Part shown: positions 9,412-18,694 of the stretch, piece by piece | How positions within the stretch are numbered: the stretch's first letter is position 1 | Layout of the letters: each line of letters begins with the position of its first letter | Assembly (NCBI RefSeq): GCF_008365375.1 | Contig: NZ_QOKW01000015.1 | Span: 62,001 to 126,000, forward strand | Direction of reading: 5' to 3' | Source of the DNA: Roseomonas genomospecies 6 | Lineage (GTDB): Bacteria > Pseudomonadota > Alphaproteobacteria > Azospirillales > Azospirillaceae | DNA length: 64,000 nucleotides | Notes under the pieces: generated by a model | The model's input: only the letters and a program-made list of their open reading frames with translations | Told to the model about the DNA's origin: nothing | Databases searched by the model: none | Made by a program: the position numbers and the translations under genes

Positions 9412-9445
9412 ATTCGGCCGGCTCAAAACAGACGAAGAAATAGTG

Positions 9446-10060
9446 ATGATGACCAAGCCGACCACCGTCGTCTTCGACATCGGCCATGTGCTCATCGAGT
9501 GGGACCCGCGGAACCTTTACCGCGAACTGTTCGACGGGTACGAGGACCTGATGGAGGATTTCCTCGACAACGTCTGCACCCTCGCCTGGAACCTGGAGCA
9601 GGACCGCGGTCGCCCGTGGGACGAGGCGGTCGCCGTCCTGACCGCCGAGCATCCGGACTGCCGCGAGCTGATCCGCGCCTACCACGAGCGGTGGGAGGAG
9701 ATGGTGCCCGGCCCCGTCGCCGGGACGCCGGACATCCTGATGGAGCTGAAGCAGCGGGGGACACCGCTCTACTCCATCACCAACTTCTCGTCGGACAAGC
9801 TGGCGCTGACCCGCCGGCGCTTCGACTTCCTGAACGTCTTCGACGGGATGATCGTGTCCGGGGACGAGAAGCTGGTGAAGCCGGACCCGGCGATCTTCCG
9901 GCTCCTGCTGGACCGTTACGGCCTGCGGGCGGCGGACTGCTTCTTCATCGACGACAGCCCCGCCAATGTGGAGGCGGCCCGCAACATCGGCATGACCGCC
10001 CACCGCTTTTCCGGCGCGGCGAGCCTGCGCACCGAACTGGAGGAGCTGGGGCTTCTGTAG
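9446..10060 (+). CDS. HAD-family phosphatase (YihX-like)
   Basis: About 204 residues with all HAD motifs: motif I VFDIGHVLIEWD with the nucleophilic Asp, motif II around YSITNFSS, the motif III lysine in DEKLVKPDP, and motif IV FIDDSPANVEAA. The D-x-G-x-V form of motif I and the small all-alpha cap resemble E. coli YihX, an alpha-glucose-1-phosphate phosphatase. The true substrate is not visible. The reading frame offers GTG 9443, ATG 9446 and ATG 9449 in tandem and no strong ribosome-binding site chooses among them. The stop codon lies inside an intrinsic terminator hairpin. Confidence 0.82.
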   Translation: MMTKPTTVVFDIGHVLIEWDPRNLYRELFDGYEDLMEDFLDNVCTLAWNLEQDRGRPWDEAVAVLTAEHPDCRELIRAYHERWEEMVPGPVAGTPDILMELKQRGTPLYSITNFSSDKLALTRRRFDFLNVFDGMIVSGDEKLVKPDPAIFRLLLDRYGLRAADCFFIDDSPANVEAARNIGMTAHRFSGAASLRTELEELGLL

Positions 10061-10073
10061 CCCCAGCTTTTTT
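10045..10073 (+). terminator. Intrinsic terminator of the HAD gene
   Basis: An eight-base-pair stem (GCTGGGGC / GCCCCAGC) with a seven-base loop is followed by six T. The TAG stop of the HAD gene is inside the loop and stem. The T run also overlaps the end of the convergent greB gene. Confidence 0.88.
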
Positions 10074-10635
10074 ACTCCCCGTCGCCCGGATAACGGATCG
10101 CGACGACCTCGATCTGCTCCAGCCCGGCGGGGGTGCGCAGGTCCACCAGGTCGCCTTCCTGCGCCTTCAGCAGGGCGCGGGCGATGGGCGAAATCCAGCT
10201 CACATGGGCGCGGTCCATGTCCACCTCGTCGGCCCCGACGATGGTGACGGTGTTTTCCGTGCCGTCCTCCCGCGCGTAGGTCACCGTGGCCCCGAAGAAC
10301 ACGCGGTCGCGGTTCTTCTGGAGCGTGGGGTCCACCACCTCCGCCGATTCCAGGCGTTTGGTCAGGAAGCGGATGCGCCGGTCGATCTCCCGCAGGCGCT
10401 TCTTGCCGTAGATGTAGTCGCCGTTCTCCGAACGGTCGCCGTTGCCGGCGGCCCAGGACACCACCTCGACCACCTTCGGGCGCTCGACGCGCAGCAGCGA
10501 GCGCAACTCCTCCTGCATGCGCTGGAAGCCTTCGGGCGTCATGTAGTTCTTCACGCCCTTGGGCAAGGGCTTGGGATCGTCGGCCTCGTCGTCGTTGCCG
10601 GCGGAGTCGTTTTCCCGCGTGAATGCCTTGCTCAT
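10072..10635 (-). CDS. greB: Transcription elongation factor GreB
   Basis: GreB enters the RNA polymerase secondary channel and stimulates cleavage of backtracked transcripts. The 187-residue protein has the N-terminal coiled-coil (MTPEGFQRMQEELRSLL, VVSWAAGNGDRSENGDYIYG, where the acidic tip lies). The FKBP-like C-terminal domain follows (GATVTYAREDGTENTVTIVG, SWISPIARALLKAQEGDLV). YIYGKKRLREIDRRIRFLTKRL is the GreB-type version of the helix. An acidic Ser/Asp-rich leader of about 25 residues precedes the domain. The ATG at 10635 was chosen because it begins the canonical MSKAFTRE start; the frame upstream overlaps the rne terminator. Confidence 0.93.
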   Translation of the reverse strand: MSKAFTRENDSAGNDDEADDPKPLPKGVKNYMTPEGFQRMQEELRSLLRVERPKVVEVVSWAAGNGDRSENGDYIYGKKRLREIDRRIRFLTKRLESAEVVDPTLQKNRDRVFFGATVTYAREDGTENTVTIVGADEVDMDRAHVSWISPIARALLKAQEGDLVDLRTPAGLEQIEVVAIRYPGDGE

Positions 10636-10660
10636 GGTCGGAACCCTTCGCGGTTTCATG

Positions 10661-10692
10661 AAAAGGAAAAGGCGCCGCGAGGCGCCTTTTCC
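10661..10692 (-). terminator. Intrinsic terminator downstream of rne
   Basis: A perfect 12-base-pair stem (GGAAAAGGCGCC / GGCGCCTTTTCC) with a four-base loop ends at a CTTTT tract on the minus strand, 27 bases past the rne stop. It separates rne from greB. Confidence 0.82.
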
Positions 10693-10718
10693 AGTCTGCT
10701 CGGCGATGGAACGCGCGG

Positions 10719-13700
10719 TCAGCGGTTCCACCAGCCCCGGCGCGGCTTGGCCGACCCGTTGTCCTCCGCGGAGGCGGGCTCGGGCGCCGGCTCCGGCGCC
10801 GGCCCGGACGCCGGATTGTCGACCGGTGCCTCGGTGACCGCCGGAGCGGGCGCGGCCTCGGCGGGGGCATCCGCCGCGGTCTTGCGCTTGCGCGCGGGGG
10901 GGCGCTTCTTCGGCTCTTCCGCGGCGGTGGGGGCCGGAGCGGGCGCAGCCTCGGCGGGAGCGTCCGCCACGGTCTTGCGCTTGCGCGCGGGGGCGCGCTT
11001 CTTCGGCTCCTCCGCGGCGGCGGGAGCCGGAGCGGCCTCGGCCACCGGCTCGGCCTTCGCCTTGCGGCTGCGGGCCGGCTTGGCCGGAGCCTGCGGAGCG
11101 GGCTCAGCCGGGGCCTGGGCGGCGGCCTTGCCCTTGGCGGCGCGCTTGGGCTTGGCGGGGGCTGCTTCCGGTTCCGCCGTCACGGCGTCCGCGGCGTCCG
11201 CGGCGCTGGCCTTGGCGCGGCCACGGCGCGGCTTGCGGGCCGGAGCCTCCTCGGCCACAGGGGCGGCCTCTTCCGCAGCCGGAACCTCCGCGGCGGTGTC
11301 CGCCGTGGTCTCCGGAGCGGTTTCGGCGGCGACCGCGCTGGTCAGGACCCAGTCGAACTCGACCGGTTCCAGATCCGCCGGGAGTTCCGGCGGGTTGACG
11401 GCGCGGCCAGCCTCGACGGCGGTCGGGAAGGACTCGGTCTCGGAGGGTTCGCCCTCGCCGGCCTCCAGCCCTTCGGTGCCGTTCTCCAGGCCCTCGCGCT
11501 GGCGGGACCGGCGCCGGCCGCCGCGCTTGCCGCGGCGGCGCTTCTTGCGCTCGCCGTTGCCTTCGCCGTTCGGCTCGAACGCGTCGGTGCCGTCTTCCGC
11601 ATCGGACGCGGCCAGTTCCTCCTCGTCCTCCTCGTCCTCGCCGATCTCCGCGGGGCCGACGTCGACGTCGTTGATGACGAACTCCGGCGCGTCGATCTGG
11701 GCGCGCTCGATCGCTTCCTCGTCGACCGCGGTGTCGTCGGTGGCGCTGTCGGCTTCGGCCTCTTCGGCCTCGGCCTCCTCGGCGGCCTCGCCGAACGGCG
11801 CGCGGCCATCCTCGCGGTCACGCCCGCGGCCACGGCGGCGGCGGCGGCGGCGGCGGCGGTCGCCGTCGCTCTCCCCGGCGGCTTCGGCGCGCTCCGGCAC
11901 CTCGGCCTCGACGGCCTCCACGACGGGCGCCTCTTCCTCGGCCTCCTCGGCTTCGGCGGCCAGGATGCGGTCGGTCTCGGCCAGCACCCGCTCGGCGCTG
12001 ACCAGCGGCACGTCGTCCTCCGGCGTGCGGGCCTTGACGCGCTCAAGCCGCAGGTCGGGCGCGATCAGCGTGTCGTCGGCCTGGACCATGACGCGGAACC
12101 GGTAGCGGTCCTCGATCTTGGTCAGTTCGCCGCGCTTCTGGTTGAGGATGTAGAGCGCGATGCGGGTCGGCACGAAGACGGTGATCTCCGCGGACCGCTT
12201 GCGGATGCCTTCCTCCTCGATGGCGCGCAGCACATGCAGGGAGGCGGACTCGACCGAGCGGATGACCCCGGTGCCGGAGCAGTGCGGGCAGCGCTCGAAG
12301 TTGGTTTCCAGCAGCGACGGGCGCAGGCGCTGGCGCGACAGCTCCAGCAGGCCGAAGGCGGAGATGCGGCCGAGCTGGATGCGCGCCCGGTCGTTCTTCA
12401 TCGCCTCCTTCAGGCGGCGCTCCACCGCGGCGTTGTTGCGGGGCTCCTCCATGTCGATGAAATCGATCACGATGAGGCCCGCGAGGTCGCGCAGGCGAAG
12501 CTGGCGCGCTACCTCGTCGGCGGCTTCGAGGTTGGTCTTGTAGGCCGTCTCCTCGATGTTGCGCTCGCGCGTGGAGCGGCCCGAGTTGACGTCGATGGAG
12601 ACCAGCGCCTCGGTCGGGTTGATGACGATGTAGCCGCCGGAGCGGAGCTGCACGACCGGGCTGTGGATCGCGTCGATCTGGGTTTCCACCTGATAGCGGT
12701 GGAACAGCGGGATCGTCTCGTCCTGGTACTGCATCACGCGCTTGGTGTGGCTCGGCATCATCATGCGCATGAAGTCGCGCGCGGTGTTGAAGCCGGCGCT
12801 GCCTTCCACCCAGATCTCGTCGATGTCGTCGGTGTAGAGATCGCGGATCGAGCGCTTGATGAGGTTCGCCTCCTCATAGATGAGGCAGGGGGCGGAGGAC
12901 TTCAGCGTCTGGACGCGGATGTCGTCCCACAGGCGCAGCAGATACTCCAGGTCGCGCTTGATTTCCGGCTTGGAGCGTTCCAGCCCCGCGGTGCGCAGGA
13001 TGACCGCCATGCCTTCCGGAACGTCCAGGTCGGACAGGATGTCCTTCAGGCGCTTGCGGTCGGCGGGGTTGGTGATCTTGCGGGAAATCCCGCCGCCGCG
13101 CCCGGTGTTGGGCATCAGCACGCAGTAGCGGCCCGGCAGCGACAGGTAGGTGGTCAGGGCGGCGCCCTTGTTGCCGCGCTCCTCCTTGGTCACCTGGACC
13201 AGCATGACCTGCCGGCGCTTGATGACTTCCTGGATCTTGTAGCTGCGCAACGGGCGGGGGCGGCGGCGGTGCGCCTCCTCGACCTCGTCCCCGCCGATGA
13301 CGTCCGGGCTCTCGGCCTGGGCGGCGCCCTCCGGAGCCTCCTCCGGATCGGCGGCCTCCGCGGAGTCGCCGTCCGTGGCGAAGGCCGGGGCATCGCCTTC
13401 GAAGCCCTCGCCCTCGGTCTCGGCGTAGGAGCCGGGCATGGGGGAGAATTCCTCGACCACCTGTTCCGGGCGGATCGGCTCGGCCATCACCGCGCCGTCG
13501 GCGGCGGCCTCGGCGCGGGCCTCGGCCTGCTCCTCCAGCCGGCGCTCCTCGGCCAGCAGGGCCTCACGGTCGGCGACCGGGATGCGGTAATAGTCGGGAT
13601 GGATTTCCGAGAAGGCCAGGAAACCGTGCCGGTTTCCGCCATATTCCACGAAGGCCGCCTGGAGCGACGGCTCGACCCGGGTCACCTTGGCAAGGTAGAT

Positions 13701-13823
13701 GTTGCCCTTGAGTTGCTTCCGGGTCGCGATTTCGAAGTCGAGATCTTCGAGTCTGTTTCCATTGACCACGGCGACCCGGGTTTCTTCCGGGTGCGTGGCG
13801 TCCACCAGCATGCGCTTGGCCAT
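10719..13823 (-). CDS. rne: Ribonuclease E
   Basis: A 1034-residue RNase E/G-family endonuclease, the core of the RNA degradosome. The N-terminal half is catalytic: an S1 domain (GNIYLAKVTRVEPSLQAAFVEYG) with an acidic insertion of about 110 residues inside it, as usual in alphaproteobacteria. The RNase H/DNase I-like core follows (IDVNSGRST, LAGLIVIDFIDMEEPRNN near residue 450), then the Zn-link CPHCSGTG near residue 512. The C-terminal 400 residues are disordered, alternating acidic tracts with Arg-rich RNA-binding patches (RRRRRRRRGRGRDR) and Ala/Pro/Lys repeats (KKRAPARKRKTVADAPAE occurring twice). A near-exact internal repeat of about 34 residues lies close to the C-terminus. The leader of over 500 bp fits the known habit of rne genes to autoregulate through a long 5'UTR. 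Confidence 0.95.
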   Translation of the reverse strand: MAKRMLVDATHPEETRVAVVNGNRLEDLDFEIATRKQLKGNIYLAKVTRVEPSLQAAFVEYGGNRHGFLAFSEIHPDYYRIPVADREALLAEERRLEEQAEARAEAAADGAVMAEPIRPEQVVEEFSPMPGSYAETEGEGFEGDAPAFATDGDSAEAADPEEAPEGAAQAESPDVIGGDEVEEAHRRRPRPLRSYKIQEVIKRRQVMLVQVTKEERGNKGAALTTYLSLPGRYCVLMPNTGRGGGISRKITNPADRKRLKDILSDLDVPEGMAVILRTAGLERSKPEIKRDLEYLLRLWDDIRVQTLKSSAPCLIYEEANLIKRSIRDLYTDDIDEIWVEGSAGFNTARDFMRMMMPSHTKRVMQYQDETIPLFHRYQVETQIDAIHSPVVQLRSGGYIVINPTEALVSIDVNSGRSTRERNIEETAYKTNLEAADEVARQLRLRDLAGLIVIDFIDMEEPRNNAAVERRLKEAMKNDRARIQLGRISAFGLLELSRQRLRPSLLETNFERCPHCSGTGVIRSVESASLHVLRAIEEEGIRKRSAEITVFVPTRIALYILNQKRGELTKIEDRYRFRVMVQADDTLIAPDLRLERVKARTPEDDVPLVSAERVLAETDRILAAEAEEAEEEAPVVEAVEAEVPERAEAAGESDGDRRRRRRRRRGRGRDREDGRAPFGEAAEEAEAEEAEADSATDDTAVDEEAIERAQIDAPEFVINDVDVGPAEIGEDEEDEEELAASDAEDGTDAFEPNGEGNGERKKRRRGKRGGRRRSRQREGLENGTEGLEAGEGEPSETESFPTAVEAGRAVNPPELPADLEPVEFDWVLTSAVAAETAPETTADTAAEVPAAEEAAPVAEEAPARKPRRGRAKASAADAADAVTAEPEAAPAKPKRAAKGKAAAQAPAEPAPQAPAKPARSRKAKAEPVAEAAPAPAAAEEPKKRAPARKRKTVADAPAEAAPAPAPTAAEEPKKRPPARKRKTAADAPAEAAPAPAVTEAPVDNPASGPAPEPAPEPASAEDNGSAKPRRGWWNR

Positions 13824-14397
13824 ACAAGATCCCCATGACGCCCCAGGCCGCCCGCGCGACGGACAAGCCGCCAGGGCGCGTCATCGTTGTGAGCGAAGCC
13901 TGCGGAACCGGCCCCTAACCCGTCGAACGGCGCTGACGAAGCAGCCAGGACGGGCCGGGCTTCGGCCTCCGGGTTACGGCCTTGCGGCCGGCACCAGCTT
14001 CGAGGTTTCGTCCCAATCCACCGGCAACCCAGAAGCGTCACGCCCCGGACCGCGCCCGATGATCTAGATTTCGGTCGTGGAGGTCCGCGGGCGACGCCCA
14101 CAGTCACCCCGGAGAGGAACCTCTCGCAAGAGTGGGCTGGTGGGTCGCGGTATGTCGCAGAGCTACCATAGACAAGCACGAAACCTTGCACAACGTGGAA
14201 TTCGGCGAAAGTTGCGCTCCGCCGCATCCGGTTCGGCGGCATCGCGTCTGGATGCGGCGGTGCCGCGGGAGTGTTGCAGGAACGGCACCCTTGCCGACAA
14301 TTCCGCCACGCCCCCGGATGCCGTCGTTGAGCGCCTCGATTTCACCAAGCTATAGCTGACGGCTGGCTTGGACGATTGACGGTTTCTGGTGGAGCGG
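13824..14397. other. Divergent rne-amiC intergenic region (574 bp, probable rne leader)
   Basis: No convincing ORF occupies this gap; the two short + frames have no ribosome-binding site or family resemblance. It must contain both promoters. Several GC-rich inverted segments occur near 13950-13990, for example GCCGGGCTTCGGC and GGCCTTGCGGCC. On the rne side they could form leader hairpins. A long structured rne 5'UTR is established in E. coli for autoregulation; that it exists here is inference from length and local symmetry only. Confidence 0.4.
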
Positions 14398-15723
14398 ATG
14401 CCCCGAATGCTCGCGATTGTCGCTGCGCTGGGCGCCCTTCTGGGGGCGGCCGCCCTGCCGTGCGCCCCGGCGCAGGCCCAGACCACCGCGGCGCTGCCCT
14501 TCGCGGCGCCGGTGCAGGACCGGGTGTCCGTTCTGAACGCGCGGCTGGGCCTGCACCCCGACAAGACGCGGCTGGTCCTGGAACTCAGCGACTCGGTGCC
14601 CTTCACGGTGTCGGTGCACGGCTCCCCCTACCGCGTCGTGGTCGATCTGCCGGACGTGGGCTGGCCGGGCGGCAACGCCGTGATGCCCGGCAAGGGCCTG
14701 GTCGCCCGCTACCGATTCGAGGGGCGCGACGGCGGCGCCTCCCGCCTCGTGGTGGAGACCGACGGGCCGGTGCGGGTGGTGGAGTCCTACCTCATCCCGC
14801 CGCGCGACGGGTTCAAGCCGCGCTTCGTCCTGGACATCGCCCGCACCACCCCGGCGCAGTTCGCCGCCGCCGCCCCGGTCGCCGCCACCACCGGACCCGG
14901 ACATGGGGGCGGCGCCGCTTCGGCGATCCGCGAGGCGGCCCGTCCGCCGGCGAAGAAGGACCCCATCGTGCCGGTGGCCGCGGCCCTGCCGCCGCCGGTG
15001 CCGCCGCGGGCGGCGCCCGTTCCGGAAAAGCCGATGATCGTCGTCGATCCCGGCCATGGCGGCGTCGATCCGGGCGCGGTCGGGGTCGGCGGTGTCTACG
15101 AGAAGGACATCACGCTGGCCATGGCGCGGGAGCTGAAGCGCCAGTTGGAAGGGTCGGGCCGCTACCGGGTGCGGCTGACCCGCGACAAGGACGTGTTCGT
15201 CCGCCTGCGCGACCGCGTCGCCATCGCGCGCGAGGCCAACGCCGACCTGTTCCTGTCGCTCCACGCCGACAGCATCGGAACCGCCGACATGCGCGGCCTG
15301 TCCATCTACACCCTGTCGGACAAGGCGTCGGACCGCGAGGCGGAAATGCTGGCCGCCAAGGAGAACCGGGCCGACGCCCTGGCCGGGATCGACCTGTCCT
15401 CCGAAAACGATCTGGTGGCCTCGATCCTGATCGACCTCGCCCAGCGGGACACGAAGAACCACTCCAAGCGCTTCGCCAACATGGCGCTGGAGCATCTGGG
15501 CCGCGAGGTGAAGCTGATTCCCAACCGGCCGCACCGGCAGGCGGGCTTCGCCGTTCTGACCGCGCCCGACATGCCCTCGGCCCTGGTGGAGATGGGCTAT
15601 CTGTCCAGCCCGCAGGATGCCAATCTGCTGACCAAATCGGCCCACAGGGAAAAGCTGGGCCGCGGCATGGTGCGGACCATCGACGCCTACTTCAAGTGGC
15701 TGGGTGCGGCGCAGAAAAGTTGA
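14398..15723 (+). CDS. amiC: N-acetylmuramoyl-L-alanine amidase with AMIN domain
   Basis: AmiC-type enzymes split daughter-cell peptidoglycan by cutting between MurNAc and the stem peptide in the periplasm. The protein of about 441 residues has a signal peptide ending PAQAQ, then an AMIN domain (TRLVLELSDSVPFTVSVHG, YRVVVDLPDVGW) that targets septal wall. A Pro/Ala linker follows, then the Amidase_3 domain from about residue 215: VVDPGHGGVDPGA with the first zinc His, LTRDKDVFVRLRDR, LFLSLHADS with a second His, and LVEMGYLSS with the catalytic Glu. Three start codons lie close together (GTG 14389, ATG 14398, ATG 14407) with one GGTGGAG; the middle one is used here. Its place between rne and mrcA is the usual alphaproteobacterial order. 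Confidence 0.92.
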   Translation: MPRMLAIVAALGALLGAAALPCAPAQAQTTAALPFAAPVQDRVSVLNARLGLHPDKTRLVLELSDSVPFTVSVHGSPYRVVVDLPDVGWPGGNAVMPGKGLVARYRFEGRDGGASRLVVETDGPVRVVESYLIPPRDGFKPRFVLDIARTTPAQFAAAAPVAATTGPGHGGGAASAIREAARPPAKKDPIVPVAAALPPPVPPRAAPVPEKPMIVVDPGHGGVDPGAVGVGGVYEKDITLAMARELKRQLEGSGRYRVRLTRDKDVFVRLRDRVAIAREANADLFLSLHADSIGTADMRGLSIYTLSDKASDREAEMLAAKENRADALAGIDLSSENDLVASILIDLAQRDTKNHSKRFANMALEHLGREVKLIPNRPHRQAGFAVLTAPDMPSALVEMGYLSSPQDANLLTKSAHREKLGRGMVRTIDAYFKWLGAAQKS

Positions 15724-15973
15724 GGCGCACAGGGTCGGGCGCCGCCGCCCGGTGCCAGCCATGCGGGTGGGGGCTGGCGGGCATTCGTCCCGCCCGGTCA
15801 CCACTTTCTTGCATGCGCCTCGTGGCCGTCACATTTTCCTGACATGGCTGCGAGGGAGTCGGACTGCCGCCCCTCGCGGTGTAGGATGCCGCCCTTCGGA
15901 TGGCTCCGCTCCTTCCCGGCCTCTTCCCGGATGAAGGCGGCGGGGCCACCGCCATGCCTGTCTGGGAACCGTC

Positions 15974-18484
15974 ATGCGCCTTATTCTGTCCGTCCTGATG
16001 GCCTTCGTGATGCTCGCCCTGGCCGGGGCGGGGGTGCTGGTCTACATGCTGGACCATTACGACCACGAACTGCCGGACTACAAAAAGCTCGCCAACTACG
16101 AACCGCCGGTGACCACCCGCGTCCATGCGGGCGACGGACGCCTGTTGGCTGAGTTCGCGTCGGAAAAGCGCGTGTTCGTCCCCATCGACGCCATGCCGAA
16201 GCGCGTCACCAACGCCTTCCTGTCCGCCGAGGACAAGAACTTCTACGATCACAAGGGCATCGACCCCGTCGGCATCGCCCGCGCCATCCTGACCAACGTG
16301 GAGAATCTGGGCCGCGACCGCCGGCCCATGGGCGCCTCGACCATCACGCAGCAGGTCGCCAAGAACATGCTGCTGACCAACGAGGTGTCCTTCTCCCGGA
16401 AGATCAAGGAAGCGATCCTGGCGATCCGCATCGAGCGGGCCTTCACCAAGGACCGCATCCTCGAGCTTTACCTGAACGAGATCTTCCTGGGATACCGCTC
16501 CTACGGCGTGGCGGCGGCGGCGCTGAACTATTTCAACAAGGCGCTGGACGAGTTGGACATCGAGGAGGCGGCCTATCTGGCGGCCCTTCCCAAGGCGCCC
16601 AGCAACTACCATCCGGAGCGCCAGCGCGACGCCGCCATGGCCCGCCGCAACTGGGTCATCGGGCGCATGGCCGAGGACGGGCACATCACGCCGGAAGAGG
16701 CGAAGATCGCCCAGTCCAAGCCGCTGCTGGTGCGCAAGCGCGACGAGCAGGAGTATGTGACCTCCGAATATTTCGCCGAGGAGGTCCGGCGCGAGCTGGT
16801 GAAGCTCTACGGCGAGCAGTCGCTCTACGAGGGCGGCCTGTCGGTCCGCGCCTCCATGGACCCGGTGCTCCAGCAGGCGGCGACGAAGGCCCTGCGCACC
16901 GGTCTGGTCCAGTACGACCGCCGCCACGGCTACCGCGGGCCGGTCGGCAAGATGGAGAATTTCGACAACTGGGCGAAGAAGCTCGCCTCCATGGCGCCTC
17001 CCCCGGGGTCGGAGGGCTGGCATCTGGCCGTGGTGCTGAAGGATGACGACGCGGCGGCGCTCGACATCGGCCTGCCGGACGGGTCGCGCGGGCGCGTGCC
17101 GCTGGCCGAATTGCGCTGGGCGCGGGCTCAGCGGGACGACAACCGCCTCGGTCCGGAGATCCGCCGCCCCTCCGACGTCGCCAAGCTGGGCGACCTGATC
17201 CTGGTGGAGGCCGCCGGCAAGGACGACAAGGGCAAGGAGCCGCCTCCGGGCACCTACGCGCTGCGTCAGGTGCCGGCGGTGCAGGGCGGTCTGGTCGCGC
17301 TCGACCCGCACACGGGCCGCGTGCTCGCCATGGTCGGCGGCTTCTCGCCGCAGATGAGTTCCTTCAACCGCGCCACCCAGGCGATGCGGCAGCCGGGCTC
17401 CTCCTTCAAGCCCTTCGTCTATCTGGCGGCGCTGAACCAGGGCTTCACCCCGTCCTCGCTGGTGATGGACGCTCCGTTCGAATACGACCCCGGCCACGGC
17501 CAGCCGATCTGGAAGCCGGAGAACTACAGCCACGAGTTCTACGGTCCAACGCCGCTGCGCGCCGGCATCGAGAAGTCGCGGAACGTCATGACCGTCCGTC
17601 TGGCCCAGGCCGTCGGCATGGACAAGGTGAAGGCGCTGGCCCAGAATTTCGGCATCACCGACAACCTCCAGCCCTACCTGCCGATGTCGCTGGGGGCGGG
17701 GGAGACGACGGTGCTGCGCATGGCCACCGCCTACGCCATGCTGGCCAACGGCGGCAAGCGGGTGAACCCCACCTTCATCGACCGGGTGCAGGACCGCAAC
17801 GGCAAGACCATCTTCCGCCACGACACCCGCCCTTGCGGCACCTGCAACCAAGTGCCCTGGAACGACGGGCTGGCCGTGCCCGCGGTGCCCGACACGCGCG
17901 AGCAGGTGAACGACCCGCGCACCGTCTATCAGATGGTCTCAATGCTGGAAGGCGTCGTGCAGCGCGGCACCGCCACGCGGCTGCTGTCGCTGGGCAAGCC
18001 GCTGGCCGGCAAGACCGGCACGACCAACGACAGCCACGATGCGTGGTTCATGGGCTTCTCGCCCAACCTCGTGGTCGGCACCTACATCGGCTTCGACCAG
18101 CCGCGCTCGCTGGGCGCCAAGGAGACCGGCGGTTCGGCGGCGGTGCCGGTGTTCAAGGACGTGATGGAGGTGGCGCTGAAGGACCAGCCGGCCACGCCCT
18201 TCCGTGTGCCGCGCGGCCTGCGCCTCGTCCGCGTCAACCCGGAGAACGGGCGCCTCGCCCAACCCGGCGAGCGGAAGGCGATCTGGGAGGCCTTCATCCC
18301 CGGCACGGAACCGAACCCCGACCAGCCGCAGATGGTGCTGGACGGCTCGGCCCACGCGGCGGACGCCGGCTGGACCGGCGGGGTGCCCGGCGGCGACCCG
18401 GCGGCCCAGCAGCAGCCGGGGGGCTGGGGCGCTCCGGCGGCTCCTCCCTCTGCGGCGACGGTGGGGACGGGTGGGCTTTACTGA
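15974..18484 (+). CDS. mrcA: Penicillin-binding protein 1A, bifunctional transglycosylase/transpeptidase
   Basis: This 836-residue class A PBP polymerises and cross-links peptidoglycan. A single N-terminal membrane anchor (LSVLMAFVMLALAGAGVLVYM) is followed by the GT51 glycosyltransferase with AEDKNFYDHKGID near residue 86, where the catalytic Glu lies, and GASTITQQVAKN. The transpeptidase has QPGSSFKPFVY (SxxK serine, near 475), KSRNVMTVRL (SxN) and KTGTTND (KTG, near 679). An OB-fold-type domain is inserted between them. The tail of about 60 residues is Pro/Gln/Gly-rich. The 250 bp gap after amiC shows no ORF; the ATG at 15974 has only a weak ribosome-binding site. Confidence 0.95.
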   Translation: MRLILSVLMAFVMLALAGAGVLVYMLDHYDHELPDYKKLANYEPPVTTRVHAGDGRLLAEFASEKRVFVPIDAMPKRVTNAFLSAEDKNFYDHKGIDPVGIARAILTNVENLGRDRRPMGASTITQQVAKNMLLTNEVSFSRKIKEAILAIRIERAFTKDRILELYLNEIFLGYRSYGVAAAALNYFNKALDELDIEEAAYLAALPKAPSNYHPERQRDAAMARRNWVIGRMAEDGHITPEEAKIAQSKPLLVRKRDEQEYVTSEYFAEEVRRELVKLYGEQSLYEGGLSVRASMDPVLQQAATKALRTGLVQYDRRHGYRGPVGKMENFDNWAKKLASMAPPPGSEGWHLAVVLKDDDAAALDIGLPDGSRGRVPLAELRWARAQRDDNRLGPEIRRPSDVAKLGDLILVEAAGKDDKGKEPPPGTYALRQVPAVQGGLVALDPHTGRVLAMVGGFSPQMSSFNRATQAMRQPGSSFKPFVYLAALNQGFTPSSLVMDAPFEYDPGHGQPIWKPENYSHEFYGPTPLRAGIEKSRNVMTVRLAQAVGMDKVKALAQNFGITDNLQPYLPMSLGAGETTVLRMATAYAMLANGGKRVNPTFIDRVQDRNGKTIFRHDTRPCGTCNQVPWNDGLAVPAVPDTREQVNDPRTVYQMVSMLEGVVQRGTATRLLSLGKPLAGKTGTTNDSHDAWFMGFSPNLVVGTYIGFDQPRSLGAKETGGSAAVPVFKDVMEVALKDQPATPFRVPRGLRLVRVNPENGRLAQPGERKAIWEAFIPGTEPNPDQPQMVLDGSAHAADAGWTGGVPGGDPAAQQQPGGWGAPAAPPSAATVGTGGLY

Positions 18485-18530
18485 CCGGCTTTCTCTTGGT
18501 GGGATGGGTCGCAGCGTTCCACATCAATTC

Positions 18531-18670
18531 CCTCTTCCGCCCCGGGAGAGGGTGCCCGCGAAGCGGGCGGGTGAGGGTGAAGCCAAGGATCGGGGCGCTT
18601 ATTCTTGGCCGACCCTCACCCTTCCCACGCTTCGCGTGGGCCCCTTCCCTCTCCCGGGACGGGAGAGGGG
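18531..18670. repeat. Composite palindromic repeat, type C (BIME-like), copy 1
   Basis: Two palindromic cores enclose a spacer. The left arm has CCCCGGGAGAGGG then GCCCGCGAAGCGGGCGGGTG. The right arm has CCCTCACCCTTCCC, the inner palindrome CACGCTTCGCGTG, then CCCTCTCCCGGGACGGGAG. The element lies between the mrcA stop and the converging SGNH gene. A second copy is at 52618-52757 inside the urt operon. Confidence 0.78.
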
Positions 18671-18694
18671 ATTCCAAGTGCGATCGTCGGTGGC